A DNA stretch of 64,000 nucleotides, taken from NCBI RefSeq assembly GCF_010501095.1, contig NZ_QVMP01000005.1, positions 62,001 through 126,000 of the forward strand, in the 5' to 3' direction. The position numbers were made by a program, and so were the translations under genes. Below, one piece after another: positions 29,381 to 38,444 of this stretch (its first letter is position 1; each line of letters begins with the position of its first letter). The notes under the pieces are model-generated. The model was not told where the DNA came from. It did not search any database and was given only the letters and a program-made list of their open reading frames with translations. The DNA is from Dysgonomonas sp. 520. GTDB taxonomy: Bacteria; Bacteroidota; Bacteroidia; Bacteroidales; Dysgonomonadaceae.

Positions 29381-31102
29381 ATGAAAAGAAAGGCCGTTTT
29401 ATTGATAGCATTACTTTCCATTTTGTCATTCAGAGCAAATGCTCAGGAGAATGATAAAAAATATTTTGATATAAATAAATACATCGAAATTTTCAACTCC
29501 ACACTGAGGGATTTAGATATTTACTATGTCGATTCCATTGATGTAGAGAAGAATGTGAAGACTGCGATAACCGGGATGTTATCTAATCTCGATCCTTACA
29601 CCAACTTCATCATGGAAGAAGAAATGGACGATTTCAAGTTCATGACAACTGGCGAATATGCCGGTATAGGTTCGTACATTCTGGCACGGGAGCATAACGG
29701 AAAAGTGGCTGTGATGATAACAGAGCCTTACGAAAATATGCCTGCCGCAAAATCGGGACTGAAAGCCGGGGATATAATTCTTTCGATTGATGGTGAAGAT
29801 ATGGTGAAGGATGGTTCGGTTGACAAAATTGGTCGTGAGCTATCTAATAAAGTAAGTACTTCATTGAAAGGACAAGCCGGTACGGAGGTAGTGGTAAAGA
29901 TTGAACGTGTTGGCAAAAAGAAACCGATGGAGTTCAAGGTTAAGCGTGAATTAATCCACGTTGGCGCAGTGCCTTACTACGGAGTGCTATCCGACAATGT
30001 GGGATATATTTCTTTTTCAGGATTTACGGATAAAAGTGCTTCTGAAGTGAAAAACGCATTTCTCGATTTGAAAAGTCAAGGCATAACATCGCTTATTATA
30101 GACATAAGAGGCAATTCGGGCGGACTGCTGGATGATGCGATACAGATCGTAAACTTCTTTGTGCCCAAAGGCGAAGTTGTTCTTACAACCAAAGGGAAGA
30201 TGAAACAAGCCGAAAGAACATACCGGACTACTTTAGCCCCGATTGATACGGAAATTCCTATTGCCATATTGGTTGACAGAGGGTCGGCTTCTTCTTCCGA
30301 AATTCTTTCCGGATCGTTGCAGGATATGGACAGGGCTGTAATTTTAGGGCAGCGGACTTTTGGCAAGGGATTGGTGCAGATGACCAGAGAGTTGCCTTAT
30401 GGTGCAAGCCTGAAAATAACAAGTTCTAAATACTACATACCGAGCGGCAGGTGTATTCAGGCGATTGACTACACTCACCGGAACGAAGACGGTAGTGTGG
30501 GACGTATTCCCGATAGCCTGACTCATGTGTTTAAAACAGCGTCAGGGCGTGAAGTCAGGGACGGCGGTGGTATCTCGCCCGATTTTGAATTGGAGCCGGA
30601 GAAATATCCGAGCATGCTCTATTATCTTATTAATCAAAATATCGTGTTTGATTTTGCTACTATCTGGACTGAGAAGAATCCTAAAATTGCATCGGCAAAC
30701 GAGTTCAGCATTTCGGACAAAGACTATGAAGAGTTTAAAGCGTTTGTGAAAACAAAAGACTTTAAATACGATCAGACTAGCGAAAAAACGATGAGTACCC
30801 TCAAAGAAATAATGGAATTTGAAGGTTACATGAAAACTGCCGAGGATGAATTTAAAGCATTGGAAGCAAAGCTTGTCCCCGACTTGGACAGGGATTTGGA
30901 GACATTCAAAAACGACATTGTTGAATATTTGAACATGGAAATCGCAAAACGTTACTATTACAACAGGGGTGAAACGATTGTTCAATTGAGGAACGACAAT
31001 GTGGTGAAAAAGGCAATTGAAGTGCTGAACGACAAAGACCTTTATGCAAAAACATTACAGCCTAAGGCCAGCGAGGAAGCTCAAGCCAATATAATGAAAT
31101 AA
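29381..31102 (+). CDS. C-terminal processing peptidase, S41 family
   Basis: A 573-residue exported Ser/Lys protease. I place the start at ATG 29381 (MKRKAVLLIALLSILSFRANAQ), because that gives a clean signal peptide; 18 upstream codons are open but unlikely. A PDZ domain (about 95-185) follows an N-terminal cap. The catalytic Ser is in VDRGSASSSEIL (about residue 303) and the Lys in FGKGLVQM (about 327). A long helical C-terminal region completes it. CtpA-like proteases trim periplasmic proteins with exposed C-termini. A terminator follows. Confidence 0.93.
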   Translation: MKRKAVLLIALLSILSFRANAQENDKKYFDINKYIEIFNSTLRDLDIYYVDSIDVEKNVKTAITGMLSNLDPYTNFIMEEEMDDFKFMTTGEYAGIGSYILAREHNGKVAVMITEPYENMPAAKSGLKAGDIILSIDGEDMVKDGSVDKIGRELSNKVSTSLKGQAGTEVVVKIERVGKKKPMEFKVKRELIHVGAVPYYGVLSDNVGYISFSGFTDKSASEVKNAFLDLKSQGITSLIIDIRGNSGGLLDDAIQIVNFFVPKGEVVLTTKGKMKQAERTYRTTLAPIDTEIPIAILVDRGSASSSEILSGSLQDMDRAVILGQRTFGKGLVQMTRELPYGASLKITSSKYYIPSGRCIQAIDYTHRNEDGSVGRIPDSLTHVFKTASGREVRDGGGISPDFELEPEKYPSMLYYLINQNIVFDFATIWTEKNPKIASANEFSISDKDYEEFKAFVKTKDFKYDQTSEKTMSTLKEIMEFEGYMKTAEDEFKALEAKLVPDLDRDLETFKNDIVEYLNMEIAKRYYYNRGETIVQLRNDNVVKKAIEVLNDKDLYAKTLQPKASEEAQANIMK

Positions 31103-31166
31103 GTTTTTTAGAAACGGGAATAATTCAAACGGGCGTATTTCAGGAATACTGTTTTTCGATATATAA

Positions 31167-31209
31167 AAAGGAAACATCTTAATTGAAAGATGTTTCCTTT
31201 ATTTTTTTT
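31167..31209 (+). terminator. Intrinsic terminator after the S41 protease
   Basis: A perfect 14-bp stem, AAAGGAAACATCTT with AAGATGTTTCCTTT, has a 6-nt loop and is followed by ATTTTTTTT. Confidence 0.95.
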
Positions 31210-31213
31210 GTCG

Positions 31214-31278
31214 CATGGGATTTGCAATCCCATGTTTGGCTACTATCCGGATTTTTGTTCCGGGGTTACAAACCCCGG
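31214..31278. repeat. Triple-palindrome repeat (copy 3, reversed)
   Basis: The three palindromes occur in reverse order compared with copies 1 and 2: the ATGGGATT type at 31214-31234, the CCGG type from 31247, and CCGGGGTTACAAACCCCGG at 31260-31278. Confidence 0.8.
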
Positions 31279-31336
31279 AGAACAAGGAAAGATGCGATTC
31301 TCGTATCTTAAATATATTTAATGGCTGATAGATTTA

Positions 31337-32140
31337 CTAATCCTGAATTTTTATAGCTGTGATGTTGTCTTCAAGCCAAAGGCCTTGCCCTATTCTTCCA
31401 AACTCGAAAGCTGGAGCGGTAGTCAGTTTATTGACATTTCCAACTATAAATGTATATGTTTTATTCGCATTCGTAGCATTGTTAAGAACAACAGAACCAA
31501 CCGCTGTATTGTAAAGTCCATATCCTACACCTGCAACCAGCCTATTATTACCTTCAAAATCAGAAGTATAAGTGGCGGTAGTTACCGGCATTCTTGTTCC
31601 CATAGGGACGATGCCATCCGTGAATGAGGATCGAATCCAATAAGGAGAGGTCATAGGATTTGTAATTGGATATTTATGTGCTACAAGAAATGCTACTTGT
31701 ACAAGCCATCTTCCCGAAGGCAAGGTTAAGGTCGTCCCTGTACTGAGGAAGAACTGTGTGGTTGTATCTGCTATAACAAAAGTTGAATCTCCATTCCAAA
31801 CAGCATTAACTGTTTGTATTCCATGAGACCGCCATTTGGCATTACCACTTGCATCAGAAGTAAGTACCCGTCCATCGGCTTGCGATCCATCCTGCAAGCG
31901 GAAGCCACCACCTTGGGTGCTGCTTCTGATATCCACCTTTGTCTGAGGATTGTTCGTCCCAACTCCGACTCTGCCTTGAGCATCCACCACCACATCGTCT
32001 GCAACATTTGTGTTTCCGCTCGTGTTGCGTGCCGCATCAATATGAAATACTCCCTGAGGCGATTCCGTGTTCACTCCCACCTGTGCTTTGAGTGCCGTAA
32101 CGGCTAAAAAAATCAATAAAATTAAACTGCTCTTTTTCAT
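31337..32140 (-). CDS. Exported surface protein, paralog of the protein at 47925-48827
   Basis: A 267-residue exported protein. After the signal peptide (MKKSSLILLIFLAVTALKAQ) comes VGVNTESPQGVFHIDA, then two more GVGTNNPQTKVDIRSS-type repeats and GFRLQDGSQADGRVLTSDAS. This is the fibre-stalk-like pattern found in Bacteroidetes surface proteins. The C-terminal half is a beta-rich globular domain that differs completely from its paralog. Its 60-nt leader shares GTTGTTTGTTGTGTTAA with the leader of the paralog. It is divergent from an AraC gene bracketed by inverted repeats and is probably controlled by it. Function unknown; surface exposure is inferred. Confidence 0.75.
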   Translation of the reverse strand: MKKSSLILLIFLAVTALKAQVGVNTESPQGVFHIDAARNTSGNTNVADDVVVDAQGRVGVGTNNPQTKVDIRSSTQGGGFRLQDGSQADGRVLTSDASGNAKWRSHGIQTVNAVWNGDSTFVIADTTTQFFLSTGTTLTLPSGRWLVQVAFLVAHKYPITNPMTSPYWIRSSFTDGIVPMGTRMPVTTATYTSDFEGNNRLVAGVGYGLYNTAVGSVVLNNATNANKTYTFIVGNVNKLTTAPAFEFGRIGQGLWLEDNITAIKIQD

Positions 32141-32193
32141 AAGTTTCTAATGTTGTTTGTTGTGTTAAATATTTCTGTTTTAACCCTTTGCAT

Positions 32194-32217
32194 ATCTGTC
32201 ACTGGGTAAGTGACGGA
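32194..32217 (+). repeat. Left inverted repeat of AraC module 1
   Basis: 24 bp containing the palindrome GTCACTGGGTAAGTGAC. Its exact reverse complement is at 33302-33325, and 1084 bp including the AraC gene lie between. Confidence 0.95.
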
Positions 32218-32474
32218 GGAAGCTAATGCTTGGTGGGAAGTTCTTTATATTCAGAGGTTTAATTAATCGCGGAAAGGCAATAGTACAACCCGGTAAGTAA
32301 TTTGTTAAACGTGTGTTATCCGTCGAGGGGATAAAATGCTTTATTTCCCCAGTAACATACTGATGGATAATTGTTTACGTATGACTGATACGCGAATTGG
32401 AAAAACTGATAAAAATAAGGCTTGTGTGTTTTTAGTTAAACACGCTGATTTTTTAATACTTAAACAACTTTATA

Positions 32475-33320
32475 ATGATCAAAGCTGATAATGACAAACC
32501 AATTGTTTTCTTGGATTTGGAGCAAGGAAAAGAGTGGTGTTTTCCCTCAGGAGAAAACAAGATAATATTGGTCGCACAAGGAAAGGTATGTTGTAATTCT
32601 TCGGGGATTGAAATTCCCTCTTCTAAAATGGCGTTTTATTCTTTTAGAGATGAAGTCTCCCTAACGACGGAAGATGAGTCTAACATAGTTCTGATACGAT
32701 TTGCAAACCGGTCGGGACTCTGCGATATTCTTTCGCCTCTTTTTCGTAGCATAGGGACGACTGCCGACAACTACACCGTTCTGCCCGTAAAGAGCGTTGT
32801 AAATAACTTTCTGCAAACAGTCAAGGTATATCAGGACAGCAGAATTAACGATAGCTATCTGGACGATTTGAAGCTAAGGGAATTCGGGTACATACTTAGG
32901 AGTTTTTATCCTGAAACTGTATTGCAAAACTTTTTCAAGTTCTTGCCCAATCAAGACATGGTGTTCATCGAACAGGTAGGCATACATTCGCGCAACATTC
33001 GCTCCGTCAGGCAATTGGCGCAAGTAATGAATTACAGTTATTCGGGGTTCAATAAACGATTCCGAAGAGCTTTTGGAATGTCGGCATACACTTGGATGAA
33101 AGATAATAAGGCAAAACAAGTGTTCAGGGATATTTGCCTGACAAGTATGAGTTTGAAACAGATAAGCACCAGCCACAAGTTTGCCACCTTGTCTCACTTC
33201 AATGAGTTTTGCCATAGAAATCTGGGGTCTTCTCCTTCGCAGATAAGACGAAAAAACAAGGAGTTTAATCGTGTAGAATTACGCCCCTTGAAACAACAAA
33301 ATCCGTCACTTACCCAGTGA
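32475..33320 (+). CDS. AraC-family regulator inside an inverted-repeat-bounded segment (module 1)
   Basis: A 281-residue regulator. The first 150 residues are a sensor-like domain without a recognised ligand motif. The C-terminal AraC HTH domain runs from about 165, with VRQLAQVMNYSYSGFNKRFRRAFGMSAYTWM as the first helix-turn-helix and LKQISTSHKFATLSHFNEFC as the second. It is a clear paralog of the regulator at 48961-49776. The last codons (..SLTQ stop) lie inside the right inverted repeat, so the coding end would stay intact if the segment flipped. It probably regulates the adjacent exported protein. Confidence 0.9.
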   Translation: MIKADNDKPIVFLDLEQGKEWCFPSGENKIILVAQGKVCCNSSGIEIPSSKMAFYSFRDEVSLTTEDESNIVLIRFANRSGLCDILSPLFRSIGTTADNYTVLPVKSVVNNFLQTVKVYQDSRINDSYLDDLKLREFGYILRSFYPETVLQNFFKFLPNQDMVFIEQVGIHSRNIRSVRQLAQVMNYSYSGFNKRFRRAFGMSAYTWMKDNKAKQVFRDICLTSMSLKQISTSHKFATLSHFNEFCHRNLGSSPSQIRRKNKEFNRVELRPLKQQNPSLTQ

Positions 33321-33325
33321 CAGAT
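33302..33325 (-). repeat. Right inverted repeat of AraC module 1
   Basis: Exact inverted copy of 32194-32217. It contains the AraC stop codon (33318-33320). Confidence 0.95.
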
Positions 33326-33409
33326 TTTAGTTAACTCCTTTATTTTATGATACAAAGGTACTCAAATATTTTACTTGTACAACTCTTTCAAAAATATTTT
33401 CAACACCCT

Positions 33410-34357
33410 TTAATCAAATATCTTTCTGTAAACATGGCAGTATGGTGTGGTGCCTTTGTGCAGGTAATATTGCTGGTGGTAATCCTCAGCTTTCCAAAAT
33501 GTTGATGCCGCAACCAGTTTTGTTGCCACCTTGTAACCTTTTGATTGCAGAATGTCGATATATTTTTGTGCTATCGCTTTCTCATTTTCATCCGAATAAA
33601 AGATGCAGGACAAATATTGAGGTCCTATATCCGGACCTTGCCCATCGGTTTGCGTGAAATCGTGAGTCTCGAAAAAGAGTTTAACCAAATCTTCGTAACT
33701 CGTTTTTGTTGTGTCATACTCCACCTCCGTAGTTTCCAGATGACCGGTTTTCTTTCCGCTCACTTCCTTGTAACTGGGATTGTCGACATGCCCGCCCATA
33801 AATCCGACGGCAGTGTGTTTCACTCCATTCGCCTTCATGAAGTAATATTCAGTACCCCAGAAACAACCCGACGCAAAATATGCCTTCCTGATTGTCTTGC
33901 TTTTTTCGGGAATAAATTTCATTGAGATTGAATTAACACAATGACGTGTATTTTTATCGGTAAATCCTTCTCCCAGAAAAACATGTCCGAGGTGTGCCCC
34001 ACAATTTGCACATATTATTTCAGTCCGTCTTCCGTCCTTGTCGGGAACACGCTTCACGGCTCCCGCAATTTCATCGTCAAACGATGGCCATCCGCAATGC
34101 GAATCGAACTTGTCGGACGATTTATACAATGGTGTGTCGCAGCGTTTGCACACATACGTGCCTTCCTTTTTATTGTCAAGATACTCACCGCTATAAGGTC
34201 GTTCCGTACCTTTACGCAATATAACATCTTCCTCTTCCGGTGTCAGTTTATTGTATTTCATATTGTTCTTGTCTGATGATCCGTTATTATTCTGAGTGCA
34301 TGATACCCCAATGCCAAAATAAAAAACGAAAAGTATAATCAATTTAAATCGAAACAT
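33410..34357 (-). CDS. msrBA: MsrB-MsrA fusion lipoprotein, methionine sulfoxide reductase
   Basis: A 315-residue protein that repairs oxidised methionine. The signal ends in GVSC, a lipobox, so it is probably an envelope lipoprotein. Residues about 36-155 are MsrB: two CxxC zinc pairs (CKRC, CANC), the HCGWPSF segment and the catalytic Cys in NTRHCVNSISM. Residues from about 165 are MsrA with the catalytic Cys in ASGCFWGTE. Together the domains reduce both R and S sulfoxides. The order B-A is the reverse of the PilB-type A-B order. It is cotranscribed with the 55-residue gene 3 bases upstream. Confidence 0.94.
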   Translation of the reverse strand: MFRFKLIILFVFYFGIGVSCTQNNNGSSDKNNMKYNKLTPEEEDVILRKGTERPYSGEYLDNKKEGTYVCKRCDTPLYKSSDKFDSHCGWPSFDDEIAGAVKRVPDKDGRRTEIICANCGAHLGHVFLGEGFTDKNTRHCVNSISMKFIPEKSKTIRKAYFASGCFWGTEYYFMKANGVKHTAVGFMGGHVDNPSYKEVSGKKTGHLETTEVEYDTTKTSYEDLVKLFFETHDFTQTDGQGPDIGPQYLSCIFYSDENEKAIAQKYIDILQSKGYKVATKLVAASTFWKAEDYHQQYYLHKGTTPYCHVYRKIFD

Positions 34358-34360
34358 ACA

Positions 34361-34528
34361 TCAAAATTCGTTTTCATCATCGTCGTACAGATTATTCAAT
34401 TCAAAATCGAGACTGTCCAGTTCCTTTTGCCACAACTCCATGACATGCTTGGGGGTATCAATAGGAGCATCTGCAATTCTTTTCTGAACAATTCTAATTT
34501 CTTTTTCCAATTCTTCACGTCTGCTCAT
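34361..34528 (-). CDS. Small acidic protein upstream of msrBA
   Basis: A 55-residue frame, MSRREELEKEIRIVQKR... ending in YDDDENEF, with helical N-terminal and acidic C-terminal halves. It ends 3 bases before the msrBA start and shares its strand, which supports translation as the first gene of that operon. No family is recognised. Confidence 0.55.
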   Translation of the reverse strand: MSRREELEKEIRIVQKRIADAPIDTPKHVMELWQKELDSLDFELNNLYDDDENEF

Positions 34529-34607
34529 TGTTTTTAACTTTAAAAGTTTCTACTATCTTTATAAACAAGTTGAATCAAACGAAAGTTTTATAACTAACCT
34601 TAAAACA

Positions 34608-34883
34608 ATGAAAATGGAACAGACTTATTGCCAAAGTTGCGGGATGCCAATGTCACCCGAGTTTTACAGTACAAACGCAGATCAATCCGTAAATACCGAA
34701 TATTGCAGCTATTGCTACAAAGACGGAATCTTTGCCCAAGATGTAACAATGGACGAAATGATTGATCATAGCCTCGTATATCTGGAAGAATTTAATAAAG
34801 ATTCTGAGAATAAATTTACAAAGGAGGAAGCGCGCGCTGGTATGAAACAATTTTTCCCGACATTGAAACGCTGGAAAAAATAA
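34608..34883 (+). CDS. Zinc-ribbon protein, small
   Basis: A 91-residue protein of the putative zinc-ribbon family seen in many anaerobes. The first zinc pair is in YCQSCGMPM and the second in EYCSYCYKDG, giving a C4 zinc site over residues 8-38. A short helical domain follows, with FTKEEARAGMKQFFPTLKRWKK at the end. Starts at 34608 or 34614 are both possible (MKMEQ). Members are thought to bind nucleic acid or protein, but no function is established. Confidence 0.8.
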   Translation: MKMEQTYCQSCGMPMSPEFYSTNADQSVNTEYCSYCYKDGIFAQDVTMDEMIDHSLVYLEEFNKDSENKFTKEEARAGMKQFFPTLKRWKK

Positions 34884-35052
34884 GTAATTTATTCAATATT
34901 TTCCGGGTAGGGGTAGAATGTTATTTTTACTCCACCCGGAAGATGTCGAATAAATGAATGAAATAACGCTTTATCCGGTATAATATCAGACATAAACAAT
35001 TCTGATCGCAAACTTATTTCAAATACAGATTCGCTTATATGAGAGAATTTAG

Positions 35053-35060
35053 TACTTTTG
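35053..35060 (+). promoter_or_regulatory. Promoter -7 box of the DUF4199 gene
   Basis: TACTTTTG fits the Bacteroidetes -7 element. Transcription from about 35067 leaves ATG 35079 as the first usable start. Confidence 0.6.
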
Positions 35061-35078
35061 CACAAATTTTCTCAACTG

Positions 35079-35627
35079 ATGGTGAATTCGAAAAAGCTAA
35101 AGTACTCTTTTAAAAACATCCTGACTTATGCCATGCAATATGGTGTTGTTCTTGGTGTCTTTTGGCTTTTCAAATATATATTCATGATTGTTTGGGATGT
35201 ATACGACCATCTTTGGTATGTGTATAATGTGCTCAATATCGGAACCCCTCTCATATATTATGTTTTGGTAAACAGATATAGGGAAAGGGCTTTAGGCGGC
35301 ATTATGTCGTATAAAAGATGTCTGGCATTTTCCACTATGCTCTTCTTTTTCGCATCTCTCATCGAGTGCATAATCATATATATCCATATCGGGTTCATCA
35401 ACCCCGATTTCCTTTCGAAGCAGGGGCGGATTGGCATACTCATTCTAGAACAGCTACTGAGGATATTCAGTGAGCCGACGCAATCGGTAAATGTGGCAAA
35501 ACCTTTCCATCTGGCAAGCAATGCCGAATACATCATCAATAATATATATGTAAGCACCCTGTACGGATTCGTATTGTCATTATTTTATGGTATATTTGTA
35601 AGAAGAAAAAGACCGGATTTAAACTAA
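35079..35627 (+). CDS. DUF4199 membrane protein
   Basis: A 182-residue membrane protein with four hydrophobic segments (about residues 17-36, 48-66, 83-104 and 152-174), matching the DUF4199 family of Bacteroidetes. In this phylum the family is typically encoded right before a dolichol-phosphate-mannose-like glycosyltransferase, as here, where the next gene starts 14 bases on. A role in lipid-linked sugar handling is inferred from this pairing only. The start at 35079 follows from the promoter position. Confidence 0.8.
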   Translation: MVNSKKLKYSFKNILTYAMQYGVVLGVFWLFKYIFMIVWDVYDHLWYVYNVLNIGTPLIYYVLVNRYRERALGGIMSYKRCLAFSTMLFFFASLIECIIIYIHIGFINPDFLSKQGRIGILILEQLLRIFSEPTQSVNVAKPFHLASNAEYIINNIYVSTLYGFVLSLFYGIFVRRKRPDLN

Positions 35628-35641
35628 TTTTGAAACAAAAG

Positions 35642-36589
35642 ATGGATATATCTGTTGTTGTGCCATTGTATAACGAAGAAGAATCGCTCCCGGAACTATT
35701 TGAATGGATAGAAAAGGTAATGAACGAAAACAAGTTCAGTTACGAAGTCATCTTTGTTGACGATGGAAGCACAGACCATTCGTGGGAGGTTATAAATAAA
35801 CTGAAAAGCAGGTCGGAACATGTTAAAGCCATAAAATTCCGTAGAAATTACGGAAAATCGCCGGCTCTGCATTGTGGTTTTGCCAAAGCCGAAGGTGATG
35901 TTGTGATAACAATGGATGCCGATCTTCAAGATAGTCCCGACGAAATTCCCGAACTATACAGAATGATTAAAGAAGATGGTTACGATCTGGTTTCGGGATG
36001 GAAAAAGAAAAGGTACGATCCACTTTCAAAAACAATACCTACCAAGCTGTTCAACTATACCCTGCGAAAAGTATCGGGCATAAAACTACACGACTTCAAT
36101 TGCGGATTGAAAGCCTATCGTAAGGCCGTTGTGAAAAATATAGAGGTGTATAACGATATGCACCGTAATATTCCTTATCTGGCAAAAATAGCAGGCTTCA
36201 AGAAAATAACAGAGAAAGAAGTGCAGCACAGAGCCAGAAAATACGGGTCGAGCAAGTTTGGCTTAAGCCGTTTTGTGAATGGCTATTTAGACCTGCTCAC
36301 GCTCTGGTTTCTGTCTAAATTCGGGCGCAAACCGATGCATTTTTTCGGACTGCTCGGCAGTTTGATGTTCTTCATTGGTTTGGTTGCCGTTATTGTTGTA
36401 GGTGCAATGAAGTTGTATGCAATGAACAACGGGATGCCATTCAGATTAGTGACAGATTCTCCTTATTTCTATATTTCCCTGACAATGATGATACTGGGGA
36501 CACAGCTTTTTCTTGCCGGTTTTCTGGGCGAAATCATATCCCGCAATTCGTCTGAAAGAAATAATTATAAAATAGAAGAAGAAATATAG
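35642..36589 (+). CDS. GT2 glycosyltransferase with C-terminal membrane helices
   Basis: A 315-residue enzyme of the DPMS/GtrB type that moves a sugar from a nucleotide to a polyprenyl phosphate. The N-terminal GT-A domain has VPLYNEEESLPEL, the DDGSTD motif and the metal-binding DADLQD. Two membrane helices (about 232-258 and 270-295) anchor it. An in-frame TTG at 35630 exists, but ATG 35642 gives the usual MDISVVVPLYNE start. It is cotranscribed with the DUF4199 gene. The sugar is unknown. Confidence 0.93.
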   Translation: MDISVVVPLYNEEESLPELFEWIEKVMNENKFSYEVIFVDDGSTDHSWEVINKLKSRSEHVKAIKFRRNYGKSPALHCGFAKAEGDVVITMDADLQDSPDEIPELYRMIKEDGYDLVSGWKKKRYDPLSKTIPTKLFNYTLRKVSGIKLHDFNCGLKAYRKAVVKNIEVYNDMHRNIPYLAKIAGFKKITEKEVQHRARKYGSSKFGLSRFVNGYLDLLTLWFLSKFGRKPMHFFGLLGSLMFFIGLVAVIVVGAMKLYAMNNGMPFRLVTDSPYFYISLTMMILGTQLFLAGFLGEIISRNSSERNNYKIEEEI

Positions 36590-36599
36590 ATTGCGCTAA

Positions 36600-36753
36600 T
36601 CATCTTGCCTGGTCAGGATGACAAAAAGAAGTGATATGAAAAAGCGGGGATCACTTTAATGTTAATTACATTATGAAATAGTGATATCTATTGTTATTTT
36701 TTCAAGAAAACATATCTTTGTATCTGAAAAAACATAAACTTCTTTAAATTAAG
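36600..36753. other. Intergenic region with a family A half repeat
   Basis: CAGGATGACAAAAAG near 36615-36629 is one arm of a family A repeat. The remainder is AT-rich and probably holds the promoter of the L,D-transpeptidase gene. Confidence 0.5.
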
Positions 36754-38436
36754 ATGAAACACTGGGCAACTCTATTACTATTTTTAACACTAGGCATATC
36801 TATTTCTAAAGCTACGGAAACAACGGGCAACAACGGAGAAATAAATTTAGCTATACTAAACGATTCTTTGGCGAAATATATATCCACAGACAACAGGCTG
36901 AAACATCTGTATCAAGAAAATAGCAACCAACACTTGTGGATAGGTCAATCGTTTGATAAAGAAAAGTTTAAACCTTTGATCGAAATACTTTCCAATAGTA
37001 AACAGCATGGACTGCCGTCCGACTTGTTCAATAAAACCCGAATAGAGCAAATCGTTGATTCTCTGTCCGAAAACAAATATCCGAAAGAAAAATACTATGA
37101 AGCTCTGGCTCAGTTAGAATTTCTTTCCACAAAGGCATCCATCGACTATGTTAAAGCCTTGAAGTTTGGATATACCAATCCTAAAAAAATAATGCCGAAC
37201 GACTATTTCATTGATGTAGTTCAACCCGATTCGTTGTATTTTTCATACATAAACAAACTGGTATTGGCATGTCCGATAAAAGCGATGATGAAATCGGAAC
37301 CGAAAGGCGAAATGTATGTGAAAATGCAAAATAAACTGATTGCCATCGACAGTTTAAGCAGCGTTAAGTTGGAAACGATTGTACCCAAAGCTGGTGATGC
37401 AAGCTACAAACTGAACGATGAAAACGTAAACATCGGGAGGATAGTAGACCGTTTGGTGCTCACGGGAAATTACACATATACAGGAACAGACTCGTTGAAG
37501 AATATTCTTACAAAAGATCTGCTAGACGCTGTAAACAAGTTTCGTAGAGAAAATTCATATCATGAAGATGACGAAATCGGGAAAACCACAATCGAGGTGC
37601 TGAACCGCCCCCTTAGTTATTATATGAAAAAGCTGCAAGCCAACTTGGAGCGTCAACGCTGGAGGAGAAAAAAAGTACGTTCCGACAGAAGGGTGGAGGT
37701 AAATGTGGCTCCGTTCCGTTTGTTTGCTTACGACAAAAATGAAGTTGCCCTGCAAATGATAGTTTGTGTAGGCACCGTTGCTAACCGCACGCCATTGATG
37801 GAAAGCGATATAAACATCGTCAACATGAATCCCGTTTGGAATGTGCCTCGCAGTATCACTCAGAAAGAATTATATCATTCCATAAAAAAAGACCCGAACT
37901 ATCTGAAACGAAGAAATATGACCATGAGCCAGGGCGGAAAAGCAGTAGATCCGGCCAGTATAGACTGGTCTAAGACCTCTTCCAGCACATTCAACTACTC
38001 CATCAGTCAGGGTGCGGGTAGCGGAAACTCATTAGGGCGGGTGAAGTTCTTATTCCCCAACAGATTCTCCGTCTATTTGCATGATACACCTTCTCAATCA
38101 GCATTTTTACGTAAGAACAGGGCAGTAAGCCACGGATGCGTGCGGTTGGAAAAACCGATTGATTTTACGCAATACTGTATGTCGAAACTAGACGATAAGC
38201 TATATAAAGACCAAATACTATATACGATAGAAAGAAGCCCCGAATCGGAAGAAGGCAAACGGAAAATGAAAGACGGAAGCCTTAAAAAACTTCCGAATGT
38301 CATTAACCTGTCCAAAACAATACCTGTTACATTAGATTATCATACAGTTTTTGCCATGCCCGCTCAGAGCAGCCTGTATTTCGCCGATGACGTTTACGGG
38401 CACGACAATACGATATTGAGGTCTATAAGTCTTTAA
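36754..38436 (+). CDS. L,D-transpeptidase, YcbB/LdtD-like
   Basis: A 560-residue exported enzyme that makes 3-3 cross-links in peptidoglycan or attaches proteins to it. A signal peptide (1-20) is followed by an N-terminal helical scaffold and a peptidoglycan-binding-like region (about 200-270). The catalytic YkuD domain is at about 300-480, with NVPRSITQKE and the active-site SHGCVRLEKP (Cys near residue 461). The family organisation and length match E. coli YcbB (615). It appears to be transcribed alone. Confidence 0.93.
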   Translation: MKHWATLLLFLTLGISISKATETTGNNGEINLAILNDSLAKYISTDNRLKHLYQENSNQHLWIGQSFDKEKFKPLIEILSNSKQHGLPSDLFNKTRIEQIVDSLSENKYPKEKYYEALAQLEFLSTKASIDYVKALKFGYTNPKKIMPNDYFIDVVQPDSLYFSYINKLVLACPIKAMMKSEPKGEMYVKMQNKLIAIDSLSSVKLETIVPKAGDASYKLNDENVNIGRIVDRLVLTGNYTYTGTDSLKNILTKDLLDAVNKFRRENSYHEDDEIGKTTIEVLNRPLSYYMKKLQANLERQRWRRKKVRSDRRVEVNVAPFRLFAYDKNEVALQMIVCVGTVANRTPLMESDINIVNMNPVWNVPRSITQKELYHSIKKDPNYLKRRNMTMSQGGKAVDPASIDWSKTSSSTFNYSISQGAGSGNSLGRVKFLFPNRFSVYLHDTPSQSAFLRKNRAVSHGCVRLEKPIDFTQYCMSKLDDKLYKDQILYTIERSPESEEGKRKMKDGSLKKLPNVINLSKTIPVTLDYHTVFAMPAQSSLYFADDVYGHDNTILRSISL

Positions 38437-38444
38437 TGATAACT

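Noticed and set aside
32194-33325. Inverted repeats as plain terminators
   Set aside because: The right copy follows the AraC stop, but the left copy lies upstream of both genes, and both module pairs are identical inverse copies over 23-24 bp, which termination does not require.
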